DNA of 43,737 bases from NCBI GenBank assembly GCA_964522515.1, contig CAZFWC010000005.1, positions 1 to 43,737 on the forward strand. The letters run 5' to 3'. Under the pieces are notes generated by a model that was not told the origin of the DNA, made no database searches, and was given only the letters and a program-made list of their open reading frames with translations. Of the stretch, positions 21,666 to 30,877 are shown one piece after another (position 1 is the first letter of the stretch; every line of letters begins with the position of its first letter). Origin of the DNA: CAYNCE01 sp964522515 (GTDB lineage: Bacteria; Patescibacteriota; Patescibacteriia; UBA2196). The position numbers were made by a program, and so were the translations under genes.

Positions 21666-23290
21666 ATGCTTTCTCAAAAAACATTAACCCAAAACACAAC
21701 TTACTACACTTTAGCTTTAATTTTTCAAAAGATNNNNNNNNNNNNNNNNNNNNNNNNNNNNNNNNNNNNNNNNNNNNNNNNNNNNNNNNNNNNNNNNNNN
21801 NNNNNNNNNNNNNNNNNNNNNNNNNNNNNNNNNAAACATTAACCCAAAACACAACTTACTACACTTTAGCTTTAATTTTTCAAAAGATTTTAGCTTTTGT
21901 TTATTTTACTTTTTTAGCTCGCGGATTAACAGTTGATGATTTGGGTAAATATTCTTTTGCTTTTGCTTTTACAACTATTTTTTCAGTTTTAATTGATGTT
22001 GGATTATCATCAGTTTTAACAAGAGAAATCGCAAAAGACAAATCTAAAACCTCTGAATTATTATCAAATATTTTAGGTGTAAAAACAACTTTAATGTTTT
22101 TTGCTTACGGATTAATTGTTGTTTTAATTAATGTTTTAAATTATCCTGAATTAACTAAAAGTTTAGTTTATATTACAGCTTTAATAATGGCGCTTGATAA
22201 TTTTTCAACAACTTTTTGGGCAACTTTGCGTGGCAATCAAAATTTAAAATACGAAAGTTTAGGAATTATTCTTTTTCAAATTTTAACAGTTGTAATTGGT
22301 GGATTTTTTTTGTATTTAAATTTTAGCGTTGTTTATTTAGCAATTGTTATTTTATTATCCAGTTCATTTAATTTTATTTTTTCATATTGTCAAATGCGTT
22401 GGCAATTAAATATTAAACCTAAAATTGTCTACAATAAAAAGTTAATTAAAAATTTAATAAAAATTTCAATTCCTTTTGCTTTAACTGGAATTTTTGCAAG
22501 ATTAAATACACAAATTGATTCTGTTTTTTTATCAAAAATCGGATGCGCAAATCAAATTGCGTGCGACACAAATGTCGGAATTTATTCTGTTGCTTCAAAA
22601 ATTACTTTAGCAATTCATTTTATTCCTTTGGCTTTTGTTGCCGCGCTTTTCCCAGCAATGAGTGAATATTTTATAAATAATAAAGAAAAACTAGCTAAAA
22701 CTTTTGAAAAATCAATGAAATATTTAATGATTATTGGTTTGCCAATTTCCGCTGGAATTATTGCTTTAGCGCCTGATTTAATTCCTAAAATTTTTGGTTC
22801 TGAATTTTCCGCTTCTGTTTTGCCTTTGCAAATTTTAATTATTTCTTTAACTTTTATTTTTTTAACTTTTCCAATTGGCGCTTTGTTAAATGCTACTTCA
22901 AGACAACTTAGAAACTCAATGCACATTGGAATTGCAGTTGTTGTAAATATTATTTTAAATTTAATTTTAATTCCAAAAATTACTTACACTGGCGCCGCGA
23001 TTTCTTCTTTAGTCAGCACCTTAGTTATTTTATTTTTAGGTCTTTATATTATTCCGCAGATTATTAAATACAATAAAAAAAATTTAATAATTAGTTTTAT
23101 TAAATCTTTTATTTCAGCTTTAATAATGGGAGTAATTTTATATTTTTTACTTTTTAAATTGCATTTTATAATTTTAATTCTTCTTGGCGCAATAATTTAT
23201 TTTGTAATTTTATTTTTAATAAAAGGATTTACTAAAAATGATTTAGACGATTTATTGATTTCATTAAAGTTAAAAAATATTGACAAATAA
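21666..23290 (+). CDS. Polysaccharide/lipid flippase (MOP superfamily), interrupted by an assembly gap
   Basis: Integral membrane exporter that flips lipid-linked sugars, of the Wzx/MurJ superfamily. The ATG at 21666-21668 gives MLSQKTLTQNTTYYTLALIF. A 100-N gap follows, flanked by the same 55 bases (21679-21733 and 21834-21888). Collapsing it gives a continuous 489-residue protein: QKILAFVYFTFLARGLTVDDLGKYSFAF, then about 12-14 helices with the usual PFALTGIFARLNTQIDSVFL and FPIGALLNATSRQLRNSM segments. Length and layout are those of full Polysacc_synt proteins. The substrate is unknown. GT2 enzymes at 3.0 and 40.7 kb could supply it. Confidence 0.88.
21734..21833. other. Assembly gap (100 N) with duplicated 55-bp flanks
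   Basis: Exactly 100 Ns. 21679-21733 equals 21834-21888. As with the first gap, the contigs overlap. Confidence 0.95.
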
Positions 23291-23316
23291 AATTAATAAA
23301 ATTATAATTAAATTAT

Positions 23317-23520
23317 ATGAATCAAACTTACTTAACTAAATTTAAAAACCGACAATTTCCTGTTTTTATTGAAAAAGATGAGGATGGGTTTTATGTGGTT
23401 GAATGTCCAGTTTTTCAAGGTTGTTATTCTCAAGGCAAAACATTAGATAATGCTTTAAAAAACATAAAAGAAGTAATTAAAATTTGTCTAGAAGAAAAAG
23501 AAAATCAAGAAATTAGTTAA
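23317..23520 (+). CDS. HicB-like antitoxin family protein (orphan)
   Basis: 67 residues with the HicB/UPF0150 half-RNase-H fold pattern: FPVFIEKDEDGFYVVECPVFQGCYSQGKTLDNALKNIKEVIKICLEE. In HicAB modules it neutralises the mRNA-cleaving toxin HicA. No HicA-like ORF (about 60 residues with a catalytic His) lies on either side, and there is no C-terminal DNA-binding domain. It is therefore probably an orphan. The next gene on the strand is the HSDR_N-domain gene 16 nt downstream. Confidence 0.8.
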   Translation: MNQTYLTKFKNRQFPVFIEKDEDGFYVVECPVFQGCYSQGKTLDNALKNIKEVIKICLEEKENQEIS

Positions 23521-23536
23521 ATGTTTAATTAATAAT

Positions 23537-24644
23537 ATGCAAGAACAATTAAAAAATTTAATTAACAAAATAAAATCCACGCAAGGTTTGAATGCTTATG
23601 ATGAAGCAACAACTAAACAAATAATAATTATACGAATTCTAAATCTTTTGGGTTGGGATATATTTGATGTTAATGAAATCAAACCTGAATATCCCGTTGA
23701 CCCTCAAAATAGTAATGAAAAAGTAGATTATGCTTTAGCAAAAGACACGAATAATATGGTTTTTGTCGAGGCTAAGGCGGTAAGTATTGATTTAGACAAT
23801 TACGAAGAGCAGTTGTGTAATTACTGTTTTAAAAATAATGTTGTTTTAGGTGTTTTAACAAATGGTATTTCTTGGTGGTTTTATTTACCGAGAGTAAAAG
23901 GAAGTTGGTATGAAAGAAAATTTTATTCTATAGATCTAATACGGCAGGATGCAGACGCGATTATTTCAAAATTTATTGATTTTTTATCAAAACAAAATGT
24001 TACAATTGGCAAAGCTGAAGAGAACGCAAAAAAAAACATACGAATCAAAGCAAAAAAAACAAATGATCAACAAATCATTACCTCAAGCATGGAATACTTT
24101 AATTTCTTCTGAAGATGAACCGTTTATGGATTTGTTCAATGATATGTTGGAAAAAATTAGTGGTTTCCGCGCAGAACCTGAAGAAATCGCAGAATTCTTT
24201 GCAAAAAATAGAACTAAGTTGTTGGTTTTGAAAGAAGAATCTCTACAAACAACGAGAAGAACAAAAAAAAGTGAACACACAATACAACCCAAAGAAGAAA
24301 AAACAAGCAACTATGTTAGAACAGGTTTTACTGGAAAAAATATTAACGCTTTTATATTTAATAATAAAAAATACAAAGTTAATTCTTGGCAACAACTACT
24401 ATCTGATATTTGTGAAGAAATGGGTAATCTACACAAAAATGATTTCAATAAAGTTCTTTCACTAAGAGGCATAAAAAGACCTTATTTTACAAAAACTCCT
24501 AATGATTTGAGAGTCCCTAAAAAAATTAAAGGGACTGACATATTCGTTGAAACACATTGGAGCGCAAATGGTATTGTTAAACTATGCAAAGATGTTCTAA
24601 GTTTATTTGGATATAAAGACGATTTAAAGATTGAATACCATTAG
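23537..24644 (+). pseudogene. HSDR_N-domain nuclease-like protein, frameshifted at a run of nine A
   Basis: The first frame (23537-24112) has a type I restriction HSDR_N-like domain: DEATTKQIIIIRILNLLGWD, VDYALAKDTNNMVFVEAKAV (PD-(D/E)xK-like D...ExK) and VLGVLTNGISWWFY. The second frame continues the same protein: YESKQKKQMINKSLPQAWNTLIS, then a C-terminal domain with FTGKNINAFIFNNKKYKVNSW, SLRGIKRPYF and DIFVETHWSANGIVKLC, to a stop at 24642-24644. Removing one A from the nine-A run at 24028-24036 joins the frames into 368 residues (AEENAKKTYESKQ). It may be a pseudogene, a sequencing error or slippage-controlled expression. It is not a full type I subunit, since no helicase domain is present. 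Confidence 0.75.
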
Positions 24645-24677
24645 CTGGATTTAAAAAAACAAAAATATAAGAAACAA

Positions 24678-24710
24678 AAAAATCGTTTCAAATTTTCTGG
24701 AACGATTTTT
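24678..24710. terminator. Bidirectional terminator
   Basis: AAAAATCGTTTCA (24678-24690) pairs with TGGAACGATTTTT (24698-24710), one G-U, with T-rich sequence on either side. It lies between the HSDR_N gene and the convergent ATPase gene. Confidence 0.7.
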
Positions 24711-24745
24711 AATTTCTCAATTTTTTAATTTCTTTTTTATTCCAC

Positions 24746-24830
24746 GGGATCCCCCGCCTGCCAAAGATTACTGGCGGGCAGGCATCGCCTTGACCCAATC
24801 CTAAAAAATCCTATCAAGACTCGGGATGAC
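24746..24830. repeat. Composite GC-rich repeat downstream of the ATPase gene
   Basis: The inverted repeat CCGCCTGCC / GGCGGGCAGG (24754-24782), then CCTAAAAAATCC and ACTCGGGATGAC, motifs shared with 4729-4760, 27705 and the palindromes in miaB and tpiA. It ends 6 nt before the ATPase stop codon. Confidence 0.75.
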
Positions 24831-24836
24831 AACTTT

Positions 24837-27593
24837 TTATTTATCCAACCTAAACCTAACAAAAACCCATTTAATAAATTCAATAACTAAAATAACTAAA
24901 CCCCCAATAAAAATTATATAAAACCATTGCCAGAAATTAAGCGGGACTGTGTGAAAAATATTTTGCAAAAATGGATTATAAATTGCAATTGCTTGTAAAA
25001 ATAAACCAAAAACTAAACCAAATATTAAAAATTTATTATTCCAAAATTTAGTTTTCCAAACTGGTTTTTGCAAATTACGAATACTAAAAATATAAAATAA
25101 TGAATCAACGCCTAACGCAACAAAAGCAATTGTTCGCGCTAAATCTAAATTTATTTCTTTACCTTGCCAAAAAATCCAAAACGAAAATAAAACAAAAAAC
25201 GCTGTTACTAAACTAATTAATCCAATTAAAACTTTATTTTCTTTGTCTAAAATATCAGTTTGTTTTTTAATTGGTTTATCTTTCATCACATCGTGATTTT
25301 CAGAATCTTGTGTCAAAGCCAAAGCTGGTAAAGTATCGTCAATTAAATTAACCCAAATAATTTGTGAAGCTAAAATAGGCAAAGGCCATTTTAACATTAA
25401 CGCTGTTAGAATAATAAAAACTTCTGTGAACGAATCTGAAAGAAAATACAAAATAATTTTTTTAATATTTGCAAAAATAATCCTGCCTTGTCTCACAGCT
25501 TCCACAATTGTTTTAAAATTATTATTTAACAAAATTAAATCAGAAGATTCTTTCGCAACATCAGTTGCAGTGCCCAAAGCAACGCCAATATCTGCTTGCT
25601 TTAAAGCAGGCGCGTCATTAATTCCGTCACCAGTCATTGCAACTACTTTATTTTTCTCCTGCCACGCTCGCACAATTTTTAGTTTATCTTCTGGAGTGGT
25701 TCGCGCGTAAAGTTTTATGCTTTCAACTTTTTGTTTAAATTCTAAATCTGACATCTTTTGCAAATCCTCTCCTTGTAAAATATTTTTTTCGTCAATATCA
25801 AGTCCAATTTCTTTTGCGATTTCCTTTGCGGTAAATTTATTATCACCAGTTATCATCACTGTTTGTATTCCAGCTTTTTTTGTAATTTCTAAAGTTTCTT
25901 GAACATTTTCACGAATTGGGTCTTTAATTCCAACTAATCCAACTAAAACAAAATTAGTGTAAAGTTCATTCATTGCTTGTTTAAAATTTAATTCAGTATT
26001 TTTATCATCAGAAATACTTTTAATTTTTGATGATATTTTTTTATAACCTAAAGCTAAAACTCGCAAACCTTGTTTTGACATTTCTTCATAAGCTTTAACA
26101 AATTTTTCCCTGCGATAAGAATTTAATTCCAAATGTTTTTTAATATGATGTGAATAAACATAATTAGAAAATAGTAAAACTTTTTCTGGCGCGCCTTTTA
26201 AATAAATAATATTAAAATCTTTATCAAACTCATTAAGAGTCATCATAAATTTATATTGAGAGTTAAAAGGAATTTCATCTAATCTTAAATATTCTTTTTC
26301 TAATTCTTTTTTATCCAAACCAATATTTAAACCAGCTAAAAGAAGCGCTTTTTCAGTTAAATTCCCAACTAAATGATCAATACTTAATTCGTATTTTTTT
26401 TCTGCGATATAAGCGTTATTGCACAACATTCCAATTCGCAAAAGAAATAATTGTTGTTCAGCAGCTTTGTCAGTTAAATCTGGCAAACCAGTTTTTAAAT
26501 TAATTTCCATATCTTCTGTGATTATTTTAACAACTTGCATTTTTCCTTGCGTGATTGTTCCAGTTTTATCAGCGCAAATCACATTTGTTGATCCTAAAAT
26601 TTCAGCGCTTAATAATCTTTTAACTAAAGCTTTATTTTTTAAAATTCTTTGCATCCCAATAGCCAAAACAACTGTTACAGTTACTGCTAAACCTTCTGGA
26701 ATTGCCGCCACAGCAACAGCAACAGAAGTTACAAACATTTCTTTAAATGAGTGTCCGAAAAATATTCCTGCAATAAAAATTATTACAGCAACCACTAAAA
26801 CAGCTTTTGTTAAAAATATTGCAAACTTGTCTAATTTATGTTGCAAAGGTGTTTTTTCTGTTTTAATTTTAGATACAAGCTCTGCAATTTTTCCAATTGC
26901 TGTGTGACTGCCTGTTTCCACAACAACGCCGCGCGCATTTCCTTCAACTACAATTGTGCCCATAAAAGCCATATTTATTAATTCTGCTAAAATTGTTTCG
27001 TCTGATAAAACTTTAGTTTGTTTTTTTCTTGCTTGTGACTCCCCTGTTAAAATTGCTTCATTTATTTTTAAATTATTAATTTTAAATAATCTTAAATCAG
27101 CTGGAACTTTATCTCCTGCGTTTAAAATTACAATATCTCCAACAACTAAATCTAAAGTTTTAATTAATTTTTCTTCACCGCTGCGAAAAACTTTTGCGTA
27201 ATTAACAATAACTTTTTGCAAAGTTTCCAAAGCTCGCGAAGTTTTAAATTCTTGTGAAAAACCAACAATAATATTAATTACAACCGCTAAAAAAATAACT
27301 GCTGAATCAATAATATCTCCTAAAATTAAACTTAGTAATGTAGCAATAATTAAAACAATTACCATTAATGATTTAGTTTGATTTAATAAAATATTAAATA
27401 TGTTTTCTGATTTTTTTTTAGGTAAAATATTTAAACCATTTTTTTCTTGTCTTTTTTCAACTTCAATTTGAGTTAATCCTTTTTCTGTTGTGTAAATTTT
27501 GTTAAAAATATTTTGCAAATTAAAGGTCCACCATTTTATTTCTGGTCTTTTTTCAATAAAAGCAAATTTAGATTTTAATTTTTTATTAAACAT
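24837..27593 (-). CDS. Cation-transporting P-type ATPase, calcium type (PMR1/SERCA-like)
   Basis: Pumps Ca2+ (or Mn2+) out across the membrane at the cost of ATP. The 918 residues have the full P2-type plan: N-terminal actuator, ILTGES, two helices with IPEGLAV (calcium-site helix M4), the phosphorylation site DKTGTIT, a nucleotide domain with LKGAPE, TGDGINDAPALKQADIGVALG hinge, and a C-terminal bundle with QIIWVNLIDDTLPALAL (M6, acidic ion ligands). PEGL and NLIDD point to calcium rather than heavy metals. A TATAAT lies just upstream (27601-27606), so the mRNA is probably leaderless. Confidence 0.92.
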   Translation of the reverse strand: MFNKKLKSKFAFIEKRPEIKWWTFNLQNIFNKIYTTEKGLTQIEVEKRQEKNGLNILPKKKSENIFNILLNQTKSLMVIVLIIATLLSLILGDIIDSAVIFLAVVINIIVGFSQEFKTSRALETLQKVIVNYAKVFRSGEEKLIKTLDLVVGDIVILNAGDKVPADLRLFKINNLKINEAILTGESQARKKQTKVLSDETILAELINMAFMGTIVVEGNARGVVVETGSHTAIGKIAELVSKIKTEKTPLQHKLDKFAIFLTKAVLVVAVIIFIAGIFFGHSFKEMFVTSVAVAVAAIPEGLAVTVTVVLAIGMQRILKNKALVKRLLSAEILGSTNVICADKTGTITQGKMQVVKIITEDMEINLKTGLPDLTDKAAEQQLFLLRIGMLCNNAYIAEKKYELSIDHLVGNLTEKALLLAGLNIGLDKKELEKEYLRLDEIPFNSQYKFMMTLNEFDKDFNIIYLKGAPEKVLLFSNYVYSHHIKKHLELNSYRREKFVKAYEEMSKQGLRVLALGYKKISSKIKSISDDKNTELNFKQAMNELYTNFVLVGLVGIKDPIRENVQETLEITKKAGIQTVMITGDNKFTAKEIAKEIGLDIDEKNILQGEDLQKMSDLEFKQKVESIKLYARTTPEDKLKIVRAWQEKNKVVAMTGDGINDAPALKQADIGVALGTATDVAKESSDLILLNNNFKTIVEAVRQGRIIFANIKKIILYFLSDSFTEVFIILTALMLKWPLPILASQIIWVNLIDDTLPALALTQDSENHDVMKDKPIKKQTDILDKENKVLIGLISLVTAFFVLFSFWIFWQGKEINLDLARTIAFVALGVDSLFYIFSIRNLQKPVWKTKFWNNKFLIFGLVFGLFLQAIAIYNPFLQNIFHTVPLNFWQWFYIIFIGGLVILVIEFIKWVFVRFRLDK

Positions 27594-27600
27594 TAATTTA

Positions 27601-27606
27601 ATTATA
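27601..27606 (-). promoter_or_regulatory. -10 element TATAAT, leaderless start of the ATPase gene
   Basis: TATAAT on the minus strand, 7 nt before the ATG at 27593-27591, so the transcript would start at or next to the start codon. No Shine-Dalgarno fits. The -35 is weak. Confidence 0.5.
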
Positions 27607-27685
27607 GCATTTTAAGTTGTAAAATAAAAAAAACAAAACACTAAAGCAAAAACTTAATGTTTTATTTTAAATAAAAAGTGTTCCA

Positions 27686-27731
27686 GCCTGCCCGCCGTAG
27701 TCCAATAGGATTTTTTAGAGGCGAAGGCGGG
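27686..27731. repeat. GC-rich dispersed repeat, intergenic
   Basis: Arms GCCTGCCCGCC and GGCGAAGGCGGG around GTAGTCCAATAGGATTTTTT. Flanking AAGTGTT / GTGTTTTAATG runs follow. It lies between the 91-residue membrane protein gene and the ATPase gene. Confidence 0.8.
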
Positions 27732-27759
27732 TGTTTTAATGTTTTAATGTTTCAGTTTG

Positions 27760-28035
27760 TTATTTATACATTTTAATTAACCCTTCAATATCTAAACTTT
27801 CAAGCATATTTTTTCCTTCCTGTGTTGTGTTTAGCAATTCTTTATACGGAGCAAATACATTTTCAAGTAGTGGTGGTAAATAAATAATTGCAAAAATTAT
27901 TGGAATAACAATAACTAAAATTTTAATTATTGAAAAAATTCTGTTCCACATTAAATACTTGCGAGTTTTTTCTGTATTTTCATAAATTTTCAATAATAAT
28001 TCTTCTTGAGTTAATTTTTGTTTTTCTTCAGACAT
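27760..28035 (-). CDS. Small membrane protein, function unknown
   Basis: 91 residues: a charged N-terminal amphipathic helix (EELLLKIYENTEKTRKYLMW), one hydrophobic hairpin or long helix (IFSIIKILVIVIPIIFAIIYL), a Pro-rich turn and a C-terminal amphipathic helix (MLESLDIEGLIKMY). Short proteins of this plan are common next to tRNA genes in CPR genomes in my recall, without known function. It lies 38 nt downstream of tRNA-Thr on the same strand. Confidence 0.65.
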   Translation of the reverse strand: MSEEKQKLTQEELLLKIYENTEKTRKYLMWNRIFSIIKILVIVIPIIFAIIYLPPLLENVFAPYKELLNTTQEGKNMLESLDIEGLIKMYK

Positions 28036-28073
28036 AAATTTTTTAATTAATTTTTTTATTTATAAATTTCTGG

Positions 28074-28146
28074 AGCCGTTTCCGAGATTCGAACTCGGTG
28101 CCTTGACCTTACCATGGTCACGCTCTACCGATTGAGCTAAAACGGC
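28074..28146 (-). tRNA. tRNA-Thr (anticodon GGT)
   Basis: 73 nt on the minus strand. The acceptor GCCGTTT/AAACGGC, D-arm GCTC...GAGC, anticodon arm TGACC-ATGGTAA-GGTCA with GGT at 34-36, and T-arm CCGAG-TTCGAAT-CTCGG all pair. The discriminator is T. CCA is not encoded. It reads ACC/ACU codons. Confidence 0.97.
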
Positions 28147-28175
28147 GGAAACAAACCCAAAGCTCAAAACAAATT

Positions 28176-29057
28176 TTACATTTCCTGAATTCTTTTTTTA
28201 AATTCATCTAACTTTTGATTGTCAGAATTTATTGTTTTTAATTTATTAAAAGCATCAAGCGCTAAAATTTTATTTTTATTTAATATCGCCGCGTCAATTA
28301 AAAAATCTAAATATTTTGGATTATTTGGTTTTAACTCACTTGCTTTGCGAACAGCAGTTAAAGCCCTTCCTGGATTTCCTAATTTATATTCCGCGGTCGC
28401 CAAATCTAAAAAATGTTCTGGGTCTCTTTTTGTTAACTCAATTGTTTTTTGATAATTTTTTCTAGCTTTTTCCCAATCACCTGTTTCTGCCGCCAAATTT
28501 CCAAGCCCTTTAAAAGCTTTGCTACTTTTTTTATCTTTTTTTAAAATATGATCGTACAATTCTTTTGCGTGTTCAAAATCTTTTTGTTTTAAATATATTT
28601 TAGCAAGACTTAAATAAGCGTCTTCATTGTTTGAATCAATTGAAATTATTTCAAGATATATTTTTTCTGCTTCGCTTAATTGATCTTGTTTTATTAATTC
28701 TTCTGCTTGATTAAATTTATCATCAATTCTTTCTTGTTTTTCTTGTATTGATAATCTAATTGTTTTTTTTAATCTTTTTTCTTGCTTGTATTTTTTTTCT
28801 AATAAAATTATTTTATTATAAAAACTGTTTGCTAATTTGCAAATTTTTTTCCACACTTTTGATTTTACAAAATTAGTAAGAAACTTAAATTCTCGTTTAA
28901 ATCTTTTTTCTAAAAGAGCAGATTTAACTTCAGCTTGTTTTTCAGCTTTTAATTTTTCCAAATCTATATTAGCTAAAAGAGGAAATTTTCGAAAAATAAT
29001 TAAACCAATAAAACACAGGCTAATTAAAATTATTATTATTAAAAAAATTGAAAACAT
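28176..29057 (-). CDS. TPR-repeat protein with N-terminal membrane anchor
   Basis: 293 residues. Residues 1-24 form a hydrophobic helix (IFLIIIILISLCFIGLIIF). Residues 30-105 are Lys/Arg-rich and helical. From about 110 to the end there are at least four tetratricopeptide units, for example AYLSLAKIYLKQKDFEHAKE and AFKGLGNLAAETGDWEKA, with the usual W/L-G/A-Y-A-P spacing. TPR arrays bind partner proteins, so this is likely a cytoplasmic-face scaffold. Its start lies 3 nt after the fba stop codon on the same strand, so the two are co-transcribed. Confidence 0.85.
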   Translation of the reverse strand: MFSIFLIIIILISLCFIGLIIFRKFPLLANIDLEKLKAEKQAEVKSALLEKRFKREFKFLTNFVKSKVWKKICKLANSFYNKIILLEKKYKQEKRLKKTIRLSIQEKQERIDDKFNQAEELIKQDQLSEAEKIYLEIISIDSNNEDAYLSLAKIYLKQKDFEHAKELYDHILKKDKKSSKAFKGLGNLAAETGDWEKARKNYQKTIELTKRDPEHFLDLATAEYKLGNPGRALTAVRKASELKPNNPKYLDFLIDAAILNKNKILALDAFNKLKTINSDNQKLDEFKKRIQEM

Positions 29058-29060
29058 ATT

Positions 29061-29927
29061 TTAACATTTATTAACTGACCCAAATAATTCAATTTTCTCT
29101 TCAACAATTTTTTGAACTGAGTCCATTGAAGCTGGAAAAATATCTCGCGGATCAATTTCGTGAACTTTACTCATCAAAGTTTGTCTTAAAGTATTTGTAA
29201 AAACTTGTCGCAATCTTGTATCAATATTAATTACTGCTACACCATTTTTTATTGCTTGTTTAATATCTTGATCAGGCACACCAGAAGCGCCGTGTAAAAC
29301 CAAAGGTAATTTTGTTTTTTGTTTAATTTCTTTTAACAATGTTTGATTTATTTTTTCCTTACCTTTAAAAATTCCGTGCATTGCCCCAACTGATGGAGCA
29401 AAAGTATTAATCTTTGTTTTTTTAACAAATTTTTCTGCTTGACTAGGATTTGTCATAAATTTTGAAAAATCATCTTTTATTTTTTTCTTTGCAATACTTT
29501 TTTTATTTAAAATAGTTCCTAATTCTCCTTGAGCCCAACATTTATTTTTGTGAGCGTAATCTGTTGCTTGTTTTGTTAAAATAACATTTTCATCATAAGG
29601 CAATTCTGAAGCGTCAATATGAATTGAAGTAAAACCAGCAGAAATACATTCTGCAACAGAATGAAAACTTTTCCCGTGATCAAGATGCAAAGCAACTGGA
29701 ACTACAACTGCTTCATTTTTTGCAATTGTTTCCATTATGTGAGTAATTGGTTTTAAGCCGGCATATTTAATTGTTTTTTCAGAAATTTGGATAATCACTG
29801 GCGATTTTTTAGCTACTGCGCCACGCACAATTGCTAAAGTTGTTTCTAAATTAAATGTGTTAAAAGCAGGAACCGCATAATTTCCTTTCACTGCTTTTGG
29901 AATAATTTCTTTAATGTGTACTAGCAT
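29061..29927 (-). CDS. fba: Class II fructose-bisphosphate aldolase
   Basis: Zinc-dependent aldolase that interconverts FBP with DHAP and glyceraldehyde-3-phosphate. 288 residues, typical of the class II FbaA/KbaY group. Motifs in order: NYAVPAFNTFNLE, VALHLDHG (zinc His), SIHIDASELPYDENV, AQGELGTI, VGAMHGIFKG (second zinc site), LVLHGASGVPDQDIKQAI (third His) and VINIDTRLRQVF. The tpiA gene 86 nt upstream makes the partner enzyme for DHAP. The TPR-protein gene follows directly. Confidence 0.93.
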   Translation of the reverse strand: MLVHIKEIIPKAVKGNYAVPAFNTFNLETTLAIVRGAVAKKSPVIIQISEKTIKYAGLKPITHIMETIAKNEAVVVPVALHLDHGKSFHSVAECISAGFTSIHIDASELPYDENVILTKQATDYAHKNKCWAQGELGTILNKKSIAKKKIKDDFSKFMTNPSQAEKFVKKTKINTFAPSVGAMHGIFKGKEKINQTLLKEIKQKTKLPLVLHGASGVPDQDIKQAIKNGVAVINIDTRLRQVFTNTLRQTLMSKVHEIDPRDIFPASMDSVQKIVEEKIELFGSVNKC

Positions 29928-29935
29928 AAGATAAA

Positions 29936-30013
29936 AATAAAGAAATTAAGAAATTGAGGACAATTAAAATTTTCAAAGAAAATTTTAATAAAAATCCCTT
30001 AATTTCTCCTTTC
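29936..30013. repeat. AGAAATTAAG / AAAATTTTC hairpin repeat
   Basis: AAGAAATTAAGAAATTGAGG, then TTAAAATTTTCAAAGAAAATTTTAA (an inverted repeat at 29966-29990), then CTTAATTTCTCCTTTC TTAATTTCTT. A variant of the same composite stands between frr and rseP (35101-35195). Confidence 0.6.
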
Positions 30014-30865
30014 TTAATTTCTTTTATTATTTTTTATTTTTTTAATTATTTTAATAAATTTTTCAGAACTTAAACTTGCGTTTCCAACTAAAACTCCCTG
30101 AATTAAATCCATTTTTAAAAAATTATTTATATTTTCTGAGTCAACTGAACCACCATAAATTATTGAAATATTATTTTTAATTATTTTTTCTGTAAAATAT
30201 TTTTGTAAAGTTTTATAAATAATTTGCGTTGATTGTTCTGCTTGTTTTGGATTAACTGCTTGTCCTGTTCCAATCACCCAAATTGGTTCGTAAGCAATAA
30301 TTATTTTTTGATTATTTTTTAATTTTACATTTTCAACTGCTTTGCTAATTTGTTTTGACAAAACTAAATCTGTTTTATTATTTTGTCTTTGCTCAAGCGT
30401 TTCTCCCACACAAACAATTGGAATTAAATTATTTTTTAATGTAATAATAATTTTTTTATTTACATCTTCATCTTTTTCATTTAAATATTTTCTTCTTTCT
30501 GAATGTCCAAGAATTATATATTTTACTCCTAATTCTTTTAGTTGCGTTGCTGAAATTTCACCAGTGTAAGATCCTTTCTTTTGATAAAAAACATTTTGCG
30601 CGCCTAACTTTACCTGTTCCGCCTTCGCTCCCTGACTACCCTTTACCGCTCCGGCGGACAGGCTCTTGTTTTTAAAAAAACTTTGAATAATTTTATTTAC
30701 ACTGTTAATACTAGTGAAAGAAGGACATAAAATTATTTCTAAATTCTTATTCCGAGTGCTCGGGATTATTTTTTTAACTTTATTTAAAATTTCAAAACTT
30801 AAATCTTCTGCTTCTTTATTAAGCAATTGCATCTTCCAATTTGCGATTAGATAAGTTTTTTTCAT
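30014..30865 (-). CDS. tpiA: Triosephosphate isomerase with two repeat-derived insertions
   Basis: Interconverts DHAP and glyceraldehyde-3-phosphate. Catalytic parts are present: ANWKMQ (Asn/Lys), LGHSERRKYL (His), AYEPIWVIGTGQAV (Glu base and loop 6), then IYGGSVDSENINNF and VLVGNASL. 283 residues is about 30 above the usual 250. The excess matches two in-frame inserts: IIPSTRNKN from a palindrome (30749-30766), and SLSAGAVKGSQGAKAEQ from a GC-rich repeat (30613-30665), placed before VKLGAQN in an otherwise normal loop region. COG2426 gene 12 nt upstream, fba 86 nt downstream. Confidence 0.93.
   Translation of the reverse strand: MKKTYLIANWKMQLLNKEAEDLSFEILNKVKKIIPSTRNKNLEIILCPSFTSINSVNKIIQSFFKNKSLSAGAVKGSQGAKAEQVKLGAQNVFYQKKGSYTGEISATQLKELGVKYIILGHSERRKYLNEKDEDVNKKIIITLKNNLIPIVCVGETLEQRQNNKTDLVLSKQISKAVENVKLKNNQKIIIAYEPIWVIGTGQAVNPKQAEQSTQIIYKTLQKYFTEKIIKNNISIIYGGSVDSENINNFLKMDLIQGVLVGNASLSSEKFIKIIKKIKNNKRN
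30613..30665. repeat. GC-rich dispersed repeat inside tpiA
   Basis: Outer arms CCTGTTCCGCC and GGCGGACAGG with inner GACTACCC segment. It is read in frame and adds about 17 residues before VKLGAQN. Confidence 0.8.
30749..30766. repeat. Palindrome inside tpiA
   Basis: ATTCCGAGTGCTCGGGAT, one mismatch from a perfect palindrome and the close relative of 7116-7133 in miaB. It is read as PSTRN on the minus strand. Confidence 0.7.
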
Positions 30866-30877
30866 AATTTTTATTTT

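Noticed and set aside
23317..23536. Complete HicAB toxin-antitoxin module
   Set aside because: No HicA-like ORF before or after the HicB-like gene. The next gene is HSDR_N-like.
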